The notes under the pieces were generated by a model. That model was not told the origin of the DNA, made no database searches, and was given only the letters and a program-made list of their open reading frames with translations. From VAZQ01 sp036557665 (GTDB lineage: Bacteria > Pseudomonadota > Alphaproteobacteria > Rhizobiales > Xanthobacteraceae), in contig DATBHG010000069.1 of assembly GCA_036557665.1 (NCBI GenBank), positions 1 to 64,000 on the forward strand: DNA of 64,000 nucleotides, given 5' to 3'. A program made the position numbers and the translations under genes. How positions within the stretch are numbered: position 1 is the stretch's first letter; the number at the start of each line of letters is the position of its first letter. This document shows positions 52,259 to 60,299 of the stretch, in pieces.

Positions 52259-53341
52259 GTGAAGAAAGACCCATTCGGCAGGCTCGATTTCGTCGTTGCT
52301 TGCACAACCAGCGCCGGAACCCTCCTGCTCACAGCATTATGCTGCAGCACGCCCGTGGGTGCACAGACCATCGATCAGTTGTATGCCGCGGCCAAAGAGG
52401 AGAAGGCCCTGGCTCTGTGGGCCGCGGGCCCGCTCGCGAGCTACGAAAGGGCGGCCCGGGCCTTCGAGGAGCGATTTCCCGGCGTTGCCGTTTCGCTGAC
52501 GGGCGGCTTGAGCAACGGCCTCAACGCCAGGATCGAGGAGCAACTCGGCACCAGGAAGGTCGAGACCGATCTCACGATCTTGCAGACGATTCAAAATTTC
52601 ATCGCTTGGCATGACCGCGGACTGCTGCTGCCATTCAAACCCGACGGATTCGACAAGATCGATGCAGGGTCAAAAAACAAGGATGGCGCATGGATCGCAG
52701 TCAACAGGATGCCGATCTTCTACGGTTACAATACCGAGCTGGTCCAGCACAACGACGTACCGCAATTAGCGCTCGATTTCCTGCGCCCCCAGTTCAAGGG
52801 AAAGCTCATTACGGCCTATCCCGCAGACGACGACGCCAGCCTCTTCGCTTTCGCGACGATCGTTCAGAAATATGGCTGGGGCTACATGACCCAATACATG
52901 AAACAGGGTCCTCGATTCGTGCGGAGCCATCTCGGGGTGGCGCGCAGCATTGGATCGGGCGAAAGCGCCGCGAGTTTCGACAGCACCGCCACCAGCGCTC
53001 TCGAGGTCAGACGCGGCGGCGGCAAAATTGCGTTGGCAGGGCCCAGCGACGATTATCTGCCCGTCTCCTTCGCCGCGGAAGCGATCCTCGAGGGGGCGCC
53101 GCATCCCAACGCCGCCAAGCTTTTCGTGACCTGGTATCTTTCGAAAGACTGGCAGAGTCGCACGGGCGTCTATTCGCCGCGCGCCGACGTACCGGCCCCC
53201 GCCGGATTGCCGCCGCTCTCCAACTACCGGCTCGAGGAGCGTTACGTCGAGTTCGTGAGCAACGAGGCCGAGCTCGCCGATTTACGCGCGCGTCTGGAAC
53301 GTTATACCGGGCCGGCGACCAACAGCGGCGGCGTAAAGTAA
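52259..53341 (+). CDS. Extracellular solute-binding protein (FbpA/ThiB-type)
   Basis: 360 residues from the GTG at 52259 preceded by AAGGAGAGCCA. A signal region (TSAGTLLLTALCCSTPVGAQ) opens into TIDQLYAAAKEEKALALWAAGPLASYERAARAFEERFPGVAVSLTGG, the pattern of iron(III), thiamine or polyamine binding proteins. The late PNAAKLFVTWYLSKDWQSRTGVYSPRADVPAP is also typical. No permease is adjacent. It lies 230 bases after the SLC13-type permease. Confidence 0.82.
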   Translation: MKKDPFGRLDFVVACTTSAGTLLLTALCCSTPVGAQTIDQLYAAAKEEKALALWAAGPLASYERAARAFEERFPGVAVSLTGGLSNGLNARIEEQLGTRKVETDLTILQTIQNFIAWHDRGLLLPFKPDGFDKIDAGSKNKDGAWIAVNRMPIFYGYNTELVQHNDVPQLALDFLRPQFKGKLITAYPADDDASLFAFATIVQKYGWGYMTQYMKQGPRFVRSHLGVARSIGSGESAASFDSTATSALEVRRGGGKIALAGPSDDYLPVSFAAEAILEGAPHPNAAKLFVTWYLSKDWQSRTGVYSPRADVPAPAGLPPLSNYRLEERYVEFVSNEAELADLRARLERYTGPATNSGGVK

Positions 53342-53375
53342 GCCGGCGTGTTTGTGCGCGTTGCTCGCGCGCGGC

Positions 53376-54143
53376 TCACTCCCGCGGGCGGGCGGAGTAG
53401 TAATAGACGTCCTGGATCGATGTGGGCCGAATGATGATTCGGCGCGGCGGTCCCTCGGCCGCATAGGCGTTCATCGGGATGTCGCGCCGGGAGTCTTCAA
53501 AACGTCGGATTGCAGCCAACGCCTTGTGCGTCCGCCGTTCCGCCGTCCGCGCCCGGCGGGCCGTCCTCTTCAGAGCGGAAACGCGCGGCTTCGTCGTCTC
53601 GTGTGCGGGCTGTGCGCGCATGCGTTCCTCCGCCCGGCTTGGCTGTGGCGTGGTCTCGTGCACAGGTGTGGCGACTTCCGGGGGTTGTACGGGCGGGGAG
53701 AGCTTGAGCGACGGCAGGGGAACAGCAGACACGGGAGCGGCAAGCTCGGGTGACTCGATCGCACGATCGGGCACTGTCGCCGCCTGCTTTGGCGAGCCTC
53801 GCTCCTTGTCGAGGGCGGAGGAGGCCTGCGCTTGCGCAGCCTCGATCGGTTGCACGTCGGTCCCCACGCGAGCCTCGTGCCACGACATGCAGTCTCCGCG
53901 CTTCGATGCGACCTCCCCGTTTGCGCAGCCGGGCGCGCGCGACACTTCCGGGACTCTGACTGCAAGCCGCTCGACCAGCGATGGAGCCACAGCGATCCCG
54001 CCGCCGGCGACAACGGCTCCAAACAAGATCAGAGACGCGCAGGTGGCCAGACGCAGGTGCCGGTACAAGCAATGTCTCCTTGATATGCGCGTAAGAGTCC
54101 GCTGCTCGCTCTCGTCATGCGCGGGCTCGGCTCGCGCATGCAT
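53376..54143 (-). CDS. Proline-rich single-TM hypothetical protein
   Basis: About 255 residues if it starts at the ATG at 54143; the frame remains open to 54293. One membrane segment (ATCASLILFGAVVAGGGIAVAPS) is followed by a region with CANGEVASKRGDCMSW and a long proline/alanine/glutamate-rich stretch. The C-terminal RRIIIRPTSIQDVYYYSA is a recognisable motif of short Bradyrhizobiaceae hypotheticals. Function unknown. The start is uncertain because no strong ribosome-binding site is seen. Confidence 0.55.
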   Translation of the reverse strand: MHARAEPAHDESEQRTLTRISRRHCLYRHLRLATCASLILFGAVVAGGGIAVAPSLVERLAVRVPEVSRAPGCANGEVASKRGDCMSWHEARVGTDVQPIEAAQAQASSALDKERGSPKQAATVPDRAIESPELAAPVSAVPLPSLKLSPPVQPPEVATPVHETTPQPSRAEERMRAQPAHETTKPRVSALKRTARRARTAERRTHKALAAIRRFEDSRRDIPMNAYAAEGPPRRIIIRPTSIQDVYYYSARPRE

Positions 54144-54350
54144 CTTTCTTGCGAAGGATATCTCCTTGCGAAACAGATGGACTGCCGGTTCAGGCGCGGC
54201 AAGCTTATCTATCAGAGGCAGGGATAGCACTTCTGCGCTTGCAATGCCATCGGGGGTGTGGCTCTGCCGCGGGCCGGCGATGCGCCTTACCAAATATTTG
54301 GCCGGCTTACCCGAGCATCAGCATGCGGCATTTTCCCCGTCACTCCAGAG

Positions 54351-54489
54351 TTGACACTGAATTTGCCGTGATTTTTGGGGATTTAACTTGCATCTGCGCG
54401 TCCGATGCAGACGCCGGCCTGGTCTTGCCTGACTACGGTCAAACCAAACGTCTCTCGATGTCGAGCCCCGCCGTGGCGGGGCTCTTTTT
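54351..54489 (+). ncRNA. Candidate orphan sRNA
   Basis: A TTGACA (54351-54356) is followed by a weakly matching -10 region, then a hairpin TGCATC/GATGCA (54389-54394 with 54404-54409), and at the end a perfect terminator (54464-54489). No credible ORF lies between. This layout fits an independently transcribed small RNA of about 100 nucleotides. Rfam assignment is unknown. Confidence 0.35.
54464..54489 (+). terminator. Rho-independent terminator, plus strand
   Basis: AGCCCCGCC and GGCGGGGCT form a nine-base perfect stem with a GT loop, followed by CTTTTT. No plus-strand CDS ends upstream within 1 kb, so it marks an otherwise unannotated transcript. Confidence 0.85.
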
Positions 54490-54530
54490 GTGGCAAAGGT
54501 TAATTCCGGGCTGCGCGCATGCCGTCCGCA

Positions 54531-55367
54531 TCACTGGCGCATCATCAGCAACGGATCGGTGCTGGGCGGGATGCGTTCCCAGGTGGTTGGATCGCTCTCG
54601 GAGAATCGCCAGGCGCCGGACCGGCCGGAGAACACCAGCTCGTTCTCCTCGATCCGCCATGTCGTCGGCGCAAAGGCGGCAATGGCCGAATCGCAGCCCG
54701 GCTTGACCAAGACCTGATAGCTTGCCCCGCCGCTGGTCGCGTTCGAGAGCGTCAGCTTGCACAAAGGTTTTTCGAATTCCTGCAGCAGGGTCCAGTCACC
54801 GAACAACTGATCCGGCGTGATCGTTGCGGCGCGGATCGCCGCCTGGGTGCGCATGAAGAAGAGCCCCTCGCCCTTGCGCTCGGCCTCATACATGCGCGAC
54901 TCGACCTCGCTGAAATCGAGGACCACGCCTCCCTTGCCGTCCAGCAGCTGCACCGAATCATTCGGCCCGATCATCCACGCGCCCACGTCCTTGAGCGAGG
55001 GAAACACCATGCGGCACGCCGGGTCGAGATCGAGCTTGAGGGCGCCTTCGCCGGTCTCCACGCTGAACGTGACAGCACACGTCTTGTCGCGTGCGGCGTT
55101 GGAGATCTCCCACGCGCCCACCATCGCCTGCGCGGTCTCGCTTGGTGCGCTGGCAGGCGCCTGCGCAAAGGCTGGGCTGATGCAAAGCGCAAAACAGGCA
55201 GCGAGGGGGACGGCGCATTCCGAAAGTTTGAGCGCGATCCATTGGCACCCCCACCCCTGCCCCCACCCCCACCCCCTCCCTACAAGGGGCAGGGGAGTGC
55301 ACGGAGCGGGCTGCCTGGCTCGGATCAACAACACCAGGGCCGGGGGTAGCATCGCTCGGGGTTTCAT
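54531..55367 (-). CDS. AprI/Inh-like protein with two inhibitor-type domains, uncertain start
   Basis: Up to 278 residues from the ATG at 55367, which overlaps the dehydrogenase stop (ATGA). Two tandem beta-barrel repeats resemble the protease-inhibitor Inh/Omp19 family (MVGAWEISNAARDKTCAVTFSV and LFGDWTLLQEFEKPLCKLTL each start with G-x-W and carry conserved cysteines). They suggest a periplasmic lipocalin-like fold. A hydrophobic signal (VPLAACFALCISPAFAQA) lies at about residues 53-70. Between ATG and signal is a repeat-derived stretch (CTPLPLVGRGWGWGQGWG), so either the start is further in or the leader was rebuilt by insertion. Confidence 0.7.
   Translation of the reverse strand: MKPRAMLPPALVLLIRARQPAPCTPLPLVGRGWGWGQGWGCQWIALKLSECAVPLAACFALCISPAFAQAPASAPSETAQAMVGAWEISNAARDKTCAVTFSVETGEGALKLDLDPACRMVFPSLKDVGAWMIGPNDSVQLLDGKGGVVLDFSEVESRMYEAERKGEGLFFMRTQAAIRAATITPDQLFGDWTLLQEFEKPLCKLTLSNATSGGASYQVLVKPGCDSAIAAFAPTTWRIEENELVFSGRSGAWRFSESDPTTWERIPPSTDPLLMMRQ
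55245..55296. repeat. GC-rich repeat inside the Inh-like gene leader
   Basis: Repeated CCCCCACC / ACCCCC units with a TACAAGGGGCAGGGG end, common as an intergenic repeat of these genomes. In the current frame it encodes residues 24-41 of the Inh-like protein. Confidence 0.5.
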
Positions 55368-56347
55368 GCCGACTTGCCTCCGCGCCAGGGTGTTTCGGCG
55401 ACGGGCGTCAGCGGCGGCTTTCCGGCCGCCCAGGCGAGCAGATTGTCGACGACGAGCTGATCCATTCTCTCGCGGGTCGTGACCGATGCGGAGCCGAGAT
55501 GGGGAAAAAGCACGACATTGTCCATGGCGATCAGCTCCGCCGGCACATGCGGCTCGCGTGCAAAGACGTCGAGCCCCGCGGAGAGGATGGTCCCCTGCTG
55601 TAGCGCCTTGATGAGCGCCGGCTCGTCCACCACAGAGCCGCGTGCCATGTTGACGAGAATGCCTTGGCGGCCCAACGCGCCGAGCACCTCGGCGTTGACG
55701 AGGTTGCGGGTCTGCGCCCCGCCCGGCGTGATGACCAGCAGAGCTTGCACGTCGCGCGCCATGTCGATCAGGCTGGGATAATGCCGGTAGGCAATTCCTG
55801 GAGCCGGCCGGCGCGAATGATAGACCACCGGCACCCGCATGGCATCGAGCCGCCGCGCGATCGCTTGCCCGATGCGGCCCATACCCACGAGCCCGACCGT
55901 TCGGTCGCGCAAGGTAGCCTTGCTCAAAGGATAGTCCCCTTGCGGCCACTTGCCGGCACGCAGGTAGCGCTCCGCCCGGGGGAATTCGCGCACGGTGCAT
56001 AACAGCAGGCCGAGCGCGGTATCGGCCACTTCCTCCGTGAGCACGTCCGGCGTATTGGTCACCGTAATGCCGTGACCGCCCGCCCAGGCCGCATCGACGT
56101 GATCGTAGCCGACCCCGAAGCTCGAGACGATCTCCAGCTGGGGAAAGCGGCTCATGAACGGCCCGTCGATGCGCTCGGCTGTCGCCGCCACCGCCATGCC
56201 CCGTATGCGAGGCGCCGCCTCCGAGAAGAATTTCTCGCGCGCGTTCGGATCGGGCAGCTTGAGCACGTGGAAGGTTGAATTGAGCCCCTTTGCGATGACC
56301 GGCTTCTCCGGCCCGATCAGCAGCACATCGATCTTCTCAGCCGCCAT
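55364..56347 (-). CDS. D-2-hydroxyacid dehydrogenase (NAD(P))
   Basis: 327 residues. The substrate domain opens VLLIGPEKPVIAKGLNSTFH; the Rossmann part is VGLVGMGRIGQAIARRLDAM (about residues 153-172); catalytic Arg, Glu and His appear in LLVITPGGAQTRNLV, GLDVFAREPHVP and LFPHLGSAS. The family reduces glyoxylate/hydroxypyruvate or other 2-oxo acids. It follows the E2 gene with a REP-like repeat between and overlaps the Inh-like gene. It may reduce the 2-oxoacid substrate of the nearby dehydrogenase complex, which is inference. Confidence 0.92.
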   Translation of the reverse strand: MAAEKIDVLLIGPEKPVIAKGLNSTFHVLKLPDPNAREKFFSEAAPRIRGMAVAATAERIDGPFMSRFPQLEIVSSFGVGYDHVDAAWAGGHGITVTNTPDVLTEEVADTALGLLLCTVREFPRAERYLRAGKWPQGDYPLSKATLRDRTVGLVGMGRIGQAIARRLDAMRVPVVYHSRRPAPGIAYRHYPSLIDMARDVQALLVITPGGAQTRNLVNAEVLGALGRQGILVNMARGSVVDEPALIKALQQGTILSAGLDVFAREPHVPAELIAMDNVVLFPHLGSASVTTRERMDQLVVDNLLAWAAGKPPLTPVAETPWRGGKSA

Positions 56348-56371
56348 GATGGATCTCCGCTCGCAGTTTGC

Positions 56372-56435
56372 AGCCCGGATGTCGCTTGCATCCGGGGACG
56401 GCCGTCCCGGCTTTCGCTGCGCTCAATCCGGGCTA
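56372..56435. repeat. REP-like palindrome between dehydrogenase and E2 genes
   Basis: AGCCCGGAT...ATCCGGGCTACG arms enclose CATCCGGGGACGGCCGTCCCGG and a TCGCTGCGCTC centre, the classical extragenic repeat of Bradyrhizobium-type genomes. Located 25 bases upstream of the dehydrogenase start. Confidence 0.65.
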
Positions 56436-56464
56436 CGCTCGCTTATACGGGGAGTTATACGCGC

Positions 56465-57760
56465 TCATACCAGCATCGCCACGGGCTGCTCGACCACGCT
56501 CTTGAACATCTCAAGCAATTGCGCGGCGAGCGCGCCATCGAGCACGCGGTGATCGCAGGAGAGCGTTACCGACAGCGTGCTGGCGAAACCGACGCTGCCG
56601 TCCGCATTCTCCACAGGCGCTCGCCGCGCGGCCCCGACTGCGAGAATGCTGGAATGGGGCGGATTGATGATCGCGGAGAACTCGCGCACCCCGTACATGC
56701 CGAGATTGGTGATCGCGGAGACGCCGCCCTGATACTCGCTGGGCTCCAGCCGGCGGGCGCGGGCGCGCGCGGTGAGATCCTTCATCTCCTTCGAGATCTG
56801 GGGGAGGCTCTTCGCGTCCGCGTGCCGGATCACCGGCGCGATGAGCCCGCCATCGATTGCGATTGCAACGCCGATGTCGCAATGTGCAAATCGCAGGAGG
56901 CGGTCCGCGGCAAGCACTGCATTGGCGGCGGGCACGCGCTGCAGCGCCGCGGCCCAGCCCTTGATCAGCAGATCTGTCACGGAGAGCTTGAACGCGGGAG
57001 TGCCGTCAGCATTCTTCGCCGCGGTTGCGTTCGCAGCCTCACGCAGCTCCATGAGCCGGCCGATCGCAAGGTCCGCGCTGAGATAGAAGTGGGGGATGGT
57101 CTGTTTTGCGGCGACCATTCTGCGCGCGATGGCGCTGCGCATCCCGTCGAGGGGTTGCTCCTCGAATTGGACCGCGCGATAAAGCGCTTTGATCTCCTCG
57201 GCATTCTGCCCGATGCCGGAGGCGGCTGCCGGCGTCACCGCTGAGGCGATGGTGGCCCCGCTCTCGATGTCGCGGGCAACGATGCGGCCATGTGGTCCCG
57301 ACCCGCGCACCCGCGCGAGATCGATGCCGCTCTCGGCGGCAAGGCGGCGGGCAAGCGGGGTGACCGCCGCCCCTGCGGCGAGCCTCGCCGGACCATAATT
57401 GCGCGCGGGGGTGCGCACCTCGAAGAACGGGTCGAGCCTCACCGCAGCTGCGGCTGGCGCACTCGGCGACGTCGCCATGGGTAGGGGCGAGGCATGCCTC
57501 GCCCCTACGGTGCCGATGCTGCGTGCTGCCCCGCCGGAGATCACTGCCACCACCGCTCCCACCGGTGCGACCGCGCCGGCAGGCACGCGGATTTCGGCGA
57601 GCACCCCGCTGGTGGTCGACGGCACTTCCATCGACACCTTATCGGTCTCGATCTCGAACAGGTTATCGCCCGGCGCGATGGGGTCGCCGGCCGACTTGAG
57701 CCACTGCGTGATCTTGCCTTCCGCAACGGTCTCGCCCAGCTGCGGCATCAGCACGTCCAT
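56465..57760 (-). CDS. 2-oxoacid dehydrogenase dihydrolipoamide acyltransferase (E2)
   Basis: 431 residues. Lipoyl domain (about 1-78) with the lipoyl Lys41 in ETDKVSMEV; E1/E3-binding domain at about 132-165 (VTPLARRLAAESGIDLARVRG); catalytic domain ending in LSVTLSCDHRVLDGA with the active-site His and Asp. It transfers an acyl group from E1 to CoA. Between lipoyl and binding domains, residues 85-94 (VGARHASPLP) are the exact translation of a 28-base palindromic mini-repeat, so the linker contains an inserted mobile palindrome. The cluster order is E1 alpha, E1 beta, aldehyde dehydrogenase, E2. E3 is missing. Confidence 0.93.
   Translation of the reverse strand: MDVLMPQLGETVAEGKITQWLKSAGDPIAPGDNLFEIETDKVSMEVPSTTSGVLAEIRVPAGAVAPVGAVVAVISGGAARSIGTVGARHASPLPMATSPSAPAAAAVRLDPFFEVRTPARNYGPARLAAGAAVTPLARRLAAESGIDLARVRGSGPHGRIVARDIESGATIASAVTPAAASGIGQNAEEIKALYRAVQFEEQPLDGMRSAIARRMVAAKQTIPHFYLSADLAIGRLMELREAANATAAKNADGTPAFKLSVTDLLIKGWAAALQRVPAANAVLAADRLLRFAHCDIGVAIAIDGGLIAPVIRHADAKSLPQISKEMKDLTARARARRLEPSEYQGGVSAITNLGMYGVREFSAIINPPHSSILAVGAARRAPVENADGSVGFASTLSVTLSCDHRVLDGALAAQLLEMFKSVVEQPVAMLV
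57481..57508. repeat. GTAGGGGCG palindrome, copy 3, inside the E2 gene
   Basis: A perfect 28-base inverted repeat with half-site GTAGGGGCGAGGCA and its exact complement. It is read in frame on the minus strand within the E2 linker region. Confidence 0.85.
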
Positions 57761-57767
57761 TTGCCGC

Positions 57768-59219
57768 TTACCACGCGACCGAGACGTACTGCGTTTCCAT
57801 GAACTCCATCAGCCCCTCGTGCGCGCCCTCTCGCCCGATGCCCGACTGCTTGGTGCCGCCGAAGGGAGCGGCGGGATCGGAGACGAGCCCGCGGTTGAGC
57901 CCGACCATGCCGAAGTCGAGCTGCTCGGAAACGCGCATGCCGCGGCTGAGATCCTTGGTGTAGAGATAGGCAACCAAGCCGTACTCGGTGTCATTCGCAC
58001 GCTTGATCACCTCGTCTTCCGACTTGAAGGTCTGGATGGCGGCAACCGGTCCGAAGATCTCTTCCCGCAGCAGCGCAGCACTGTCCGGCACCGCGTCGAG
58101 CACGGTCGGCGGATAGAAATGCCCCGGTCCGCTCGGGGATTTTCCGCCGGTGAGAACCTTGGCGCCCTTGCCCACGGCATCCTTCACGAGCTCGACCACC
58201 TTCTTCCTGGCATCGGCATTGACCAGCGGTCCGACAGCGACCCCGTCGTCGAGACCGTTGCCGACCTTCAGCCCCGCCATGCGGGCGGTGAGCTTCTTTG
58301 CAAATTCGTCATGCACCTTCTCGTGCACGTAGAAGCGATTGGCGGACGTGCAGGCCTCGCCCATGTTGCGCATCTTGGCGATCATCGCCCCTTCGATGGC
58401 GGCGTCGATGTCCGCATCCTCGAGCACCAGGAACGGCGCGTTGCCGCCGAGCTCCATAGCCGGCTTGATGACCTGGTCGGCGGCCTCGTGCAGCAGCTTG
58501 CGGCCGACCTCGGTCGAGCCGGTGAAGGAGACGACGCGCACGCGCGGATCGTGCAGCATGGCGCTGACGATCTTGCCCGATGAGCGCGACGGGATCACAT
58601 TGACCACGCCCGCGGGTACGCCTGCCTCCTCCAGGATCGGCATCAGCGCCAGCATGGTGAGCGGGGTGTCGGAAGCCGGCTTGAGCACGACCGGGCAGCC
58701 GGCCGCGAGCGCAGGGCCGATCTTGCGCGTCGCCATCGCTGCGGGAAAATTCCACGGAGTCACCAGCACGGCCACGCCCGCCGGCTTGTGGTGGACGAAG
58801 ATGCGCGCGCCGGAGGCGGGCGCGCGGGAGACCTCGCCGATGTTGCGCACCGCCTCCTCCGCGTACCAGCGGAAGAACTCGGCCGCATAGGCGACCTCAC
58901 CGCGCGAATCCGACAGGGCCTTGCCGTTCTCGATGGTGATCAGCTTTGCCAGCCGTTCCGCGTCGCGCATGATCAGCTCGTAGGATTTGCGCAGGACCTC
59001 GGCGCGCTCGCGCGGCTTTCGCGCGGCCCAGCCGGGGAAAGCCTCGCTCGCGGCATCGACCGCGGCCTTTGCGTCCTCGACCGTGGCGCTCGCTACCGAG
59101 GCGATCTTGTTCTCGGTCGCCGGGTCGAGCACGTCAAAGCGGCCGTCGTCGGATGACTTGCGCCATTTGCCGCCGATCCAGAGGTCGGTCGGAACATGGG
59201 CGAGAAGATTTTCGTACAT
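57768..59219 (-). CDS. NAD(P)-dependent (succinate-semialdehyde-type) aldehyde dehydrogenase
   Basis: 483 residues. Signature stretches are TPWNFPAAMATRKIGPALAAGCPVVLKP, GSTEVGRKLL, the catalytic Glu in ELGGNAPFLVLEDADIDAA, and the active-site Cys in MRNMGEACTSANRFYVHE. The resemblance to GabD-type SSADH is strong, but substrate choice is open. It sits between E1 beta and E2 of the 2-oxoacid complex (eight bases before E2), so it likely oxidises an aldehyde of the same pathway. Confidence 0.92.
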   Translation of the reverse strand: MYENLLAHVPTDLWIGGKWRKSSDDGRFDVLDPATENKIASVASATVEDAKAAVDAASEAFPGWAARKPRERAEVLRKSYELIMRDAERLAKLITIENGKALSDSRGEVAYAAEFFRWYAEEAVRNIGEVSRAPASGARIFVHHKPAGVAVLVTPWNFPAAMATRKIGPALAAGCPVVLKPASDTPLTMLALMPILEEAGVPAGVVNVIPSRSSGKIVSAMLHDPRVRVVSFTGSTEVGRKLLHEAADQVIKPAMELGGNAPFLVLEDADIDAAIEGAMIAKMRNMGEACTSANRFYVHEKVHDEFAKKLTARMAGLKVGNGLDDGVAVGPLVNADARKKVVELVKDAVGKGAKVLTGGKSPSGPGHFYPPTVLDAVPDSAALLREEIFGPVAAIQTFKSEDEVIKRANDTEYGLVAYLYTKDLSRGMRVSEQLDFGMVGLNRGLVSDPAAPFGGTKQSGIGREGAHEGLMEFMETQYVSVAW

Positions 59220-59318
59220 CTCACGCTCCTGTCAGCAATGCACTCGCGAATACCTCCGCCATTCAGGGGGAGGCATTGGCTCCGGCGTGCCGCTGTAGAT
59301 CGATCTCACCAAATACGC

Positions 59319-60299
59319 TCAGCTCTGCATCGACTGCTGCACGCGCTGCACGATGCGCTCCACCGTGGGCAGCGCAAGGTCCTCGAGAATGTCGGCCGCC
59401 GGCAGCGGGATGTGCGGCGTGGTGATCCGCACCGGCGGGCCGTCGAGATCGTAGAACGCCTCATCGGCCACGATCGAGACGATCTCGGCACCCCAGCCGC
59501 ACAGGCGCGGGTTCTCCTCGACCGTGAACAGCCGGTGCGTCCGTCCCACCGAGGCAAGAATGGTGCGGGTGTCGAGCGGCACCAGCGAGCGCACGTCGAC
59601 GACCTCGCAGTCGATCCCGTGCTCTGCCTTGAGCCTCTCCCCCGCCTCCAGCGCCCGCGGGACCATGAGCGCGAGCGCGACTATGGTCGCATCCTTGCCG
59701 GGGCGCACGATGCGTGCACTTCCGAGCGTATCGACGATCTCACCGTCCGGCACGTCGCCCTTCATCGGGTAAAGCGATTTGTGCTCGAAGAAGATTACGG
59801 GATCGGGGTCGCGCACCGCCGCGGCAAGGAGGCCGATGACGTCGCGCGGGGTGGAGGGCGCCACCACCTTGAGTCCCGGGATCATCATCGCCCAGTTCTC
59901 GACGCTCTGCGAGTGCTGCGCGCCGAAGCGCGAGCCGGCGCCGTTGGCAGTGCGCACGACCAGCGGGCATTTGAGCTGGCCATTGGACATGTAGCGGCTC
60001 TTGCTGATCTCGTTGGCGATGTAGTCGAAGCACACCGCGAAAAAATCGGAGAACATGATCTCCGCAATCGGCTTGAGCCCGGTCATGGCCGCGCCCATGG
60101 CTGCGCCGAGAATGGCCTGCTCTGAGATCGGACAGTCGCGCACGCGCTTTTCTCCGAACCGCTCGTAGAGCCCGACCGTCGTCTTGAACACGCCGCCGGG
60201 CTTGGCCACGTCCTCACCGAAGAAGATCACGTCCGGGTCGCGCGCCATCTCCTGAGCGATGCCGCGGGCAACCGCATCGCGGTAGGTCAGTTCCGCCAT
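59319..60299 (-). CDS. 2-oxoacid dehydrogenase E1, beta subunit
   Basis: 326 residues. Opening LTYRDAVARGIAQEMARDPDVIFFGEDVAKPGGVFKTT and AILGAAMGAAMTGLKPIAEIMFSDF are the E1 beta pattern; RFGAQHSQSVENWAMM holds the conserved His; LVPLDTRTILASVGRTHRLFTVEE marks the C-terminal domain. It binds E1 alpha across the ThDP site. Start overlaps the alpha gene end by 13 bases. It could be a branched-chain, acetoin or pyruvate-type complex. Confidence 0.93.
   Translation of the reverse strand: MAELTYRDAVARGIAQEMARDPDVIFFGEDVAKPGGVFKTTVGLYERFGEKRVRDCPISEQAILGAAMGAAMTGLKPIAEIMFSDFFAVCFDYIANEISKSRYMSNGQLKCPLVVRTANGAGSRFGAQHSQSVENWAMMIPGLKVVAPSTPRDVIGLLAAAVRDPDPVIFFEHKSLYPMKGDVPDGEIVDTLGSARIVRPGKDATIVALALMVPRALEAGERLKAEHGIDCEVVDVRSLVPLDTRTILASVGRTHRLFTVEENPRLCGWGAEIVSIVADEAFYDLDGPPVRITTPHIPLPAADILEDLALPTVERIVQRVQQSMQS

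Larger units (their letters stand above)
54144..54530. other. 387-base gap with a candidate sRNA and terminator
   Basis: The gap separates the proline-rich protein from the Inh-like gene, both on the minus strand. It contains a TTGACA element (54351), a small hairpin (54389-54409) and a strong terminator (54464-54489), all oriented plus. The left end also overlaps a possible N-terminal extension of the proline-rich protein. Confidence 0.5.
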
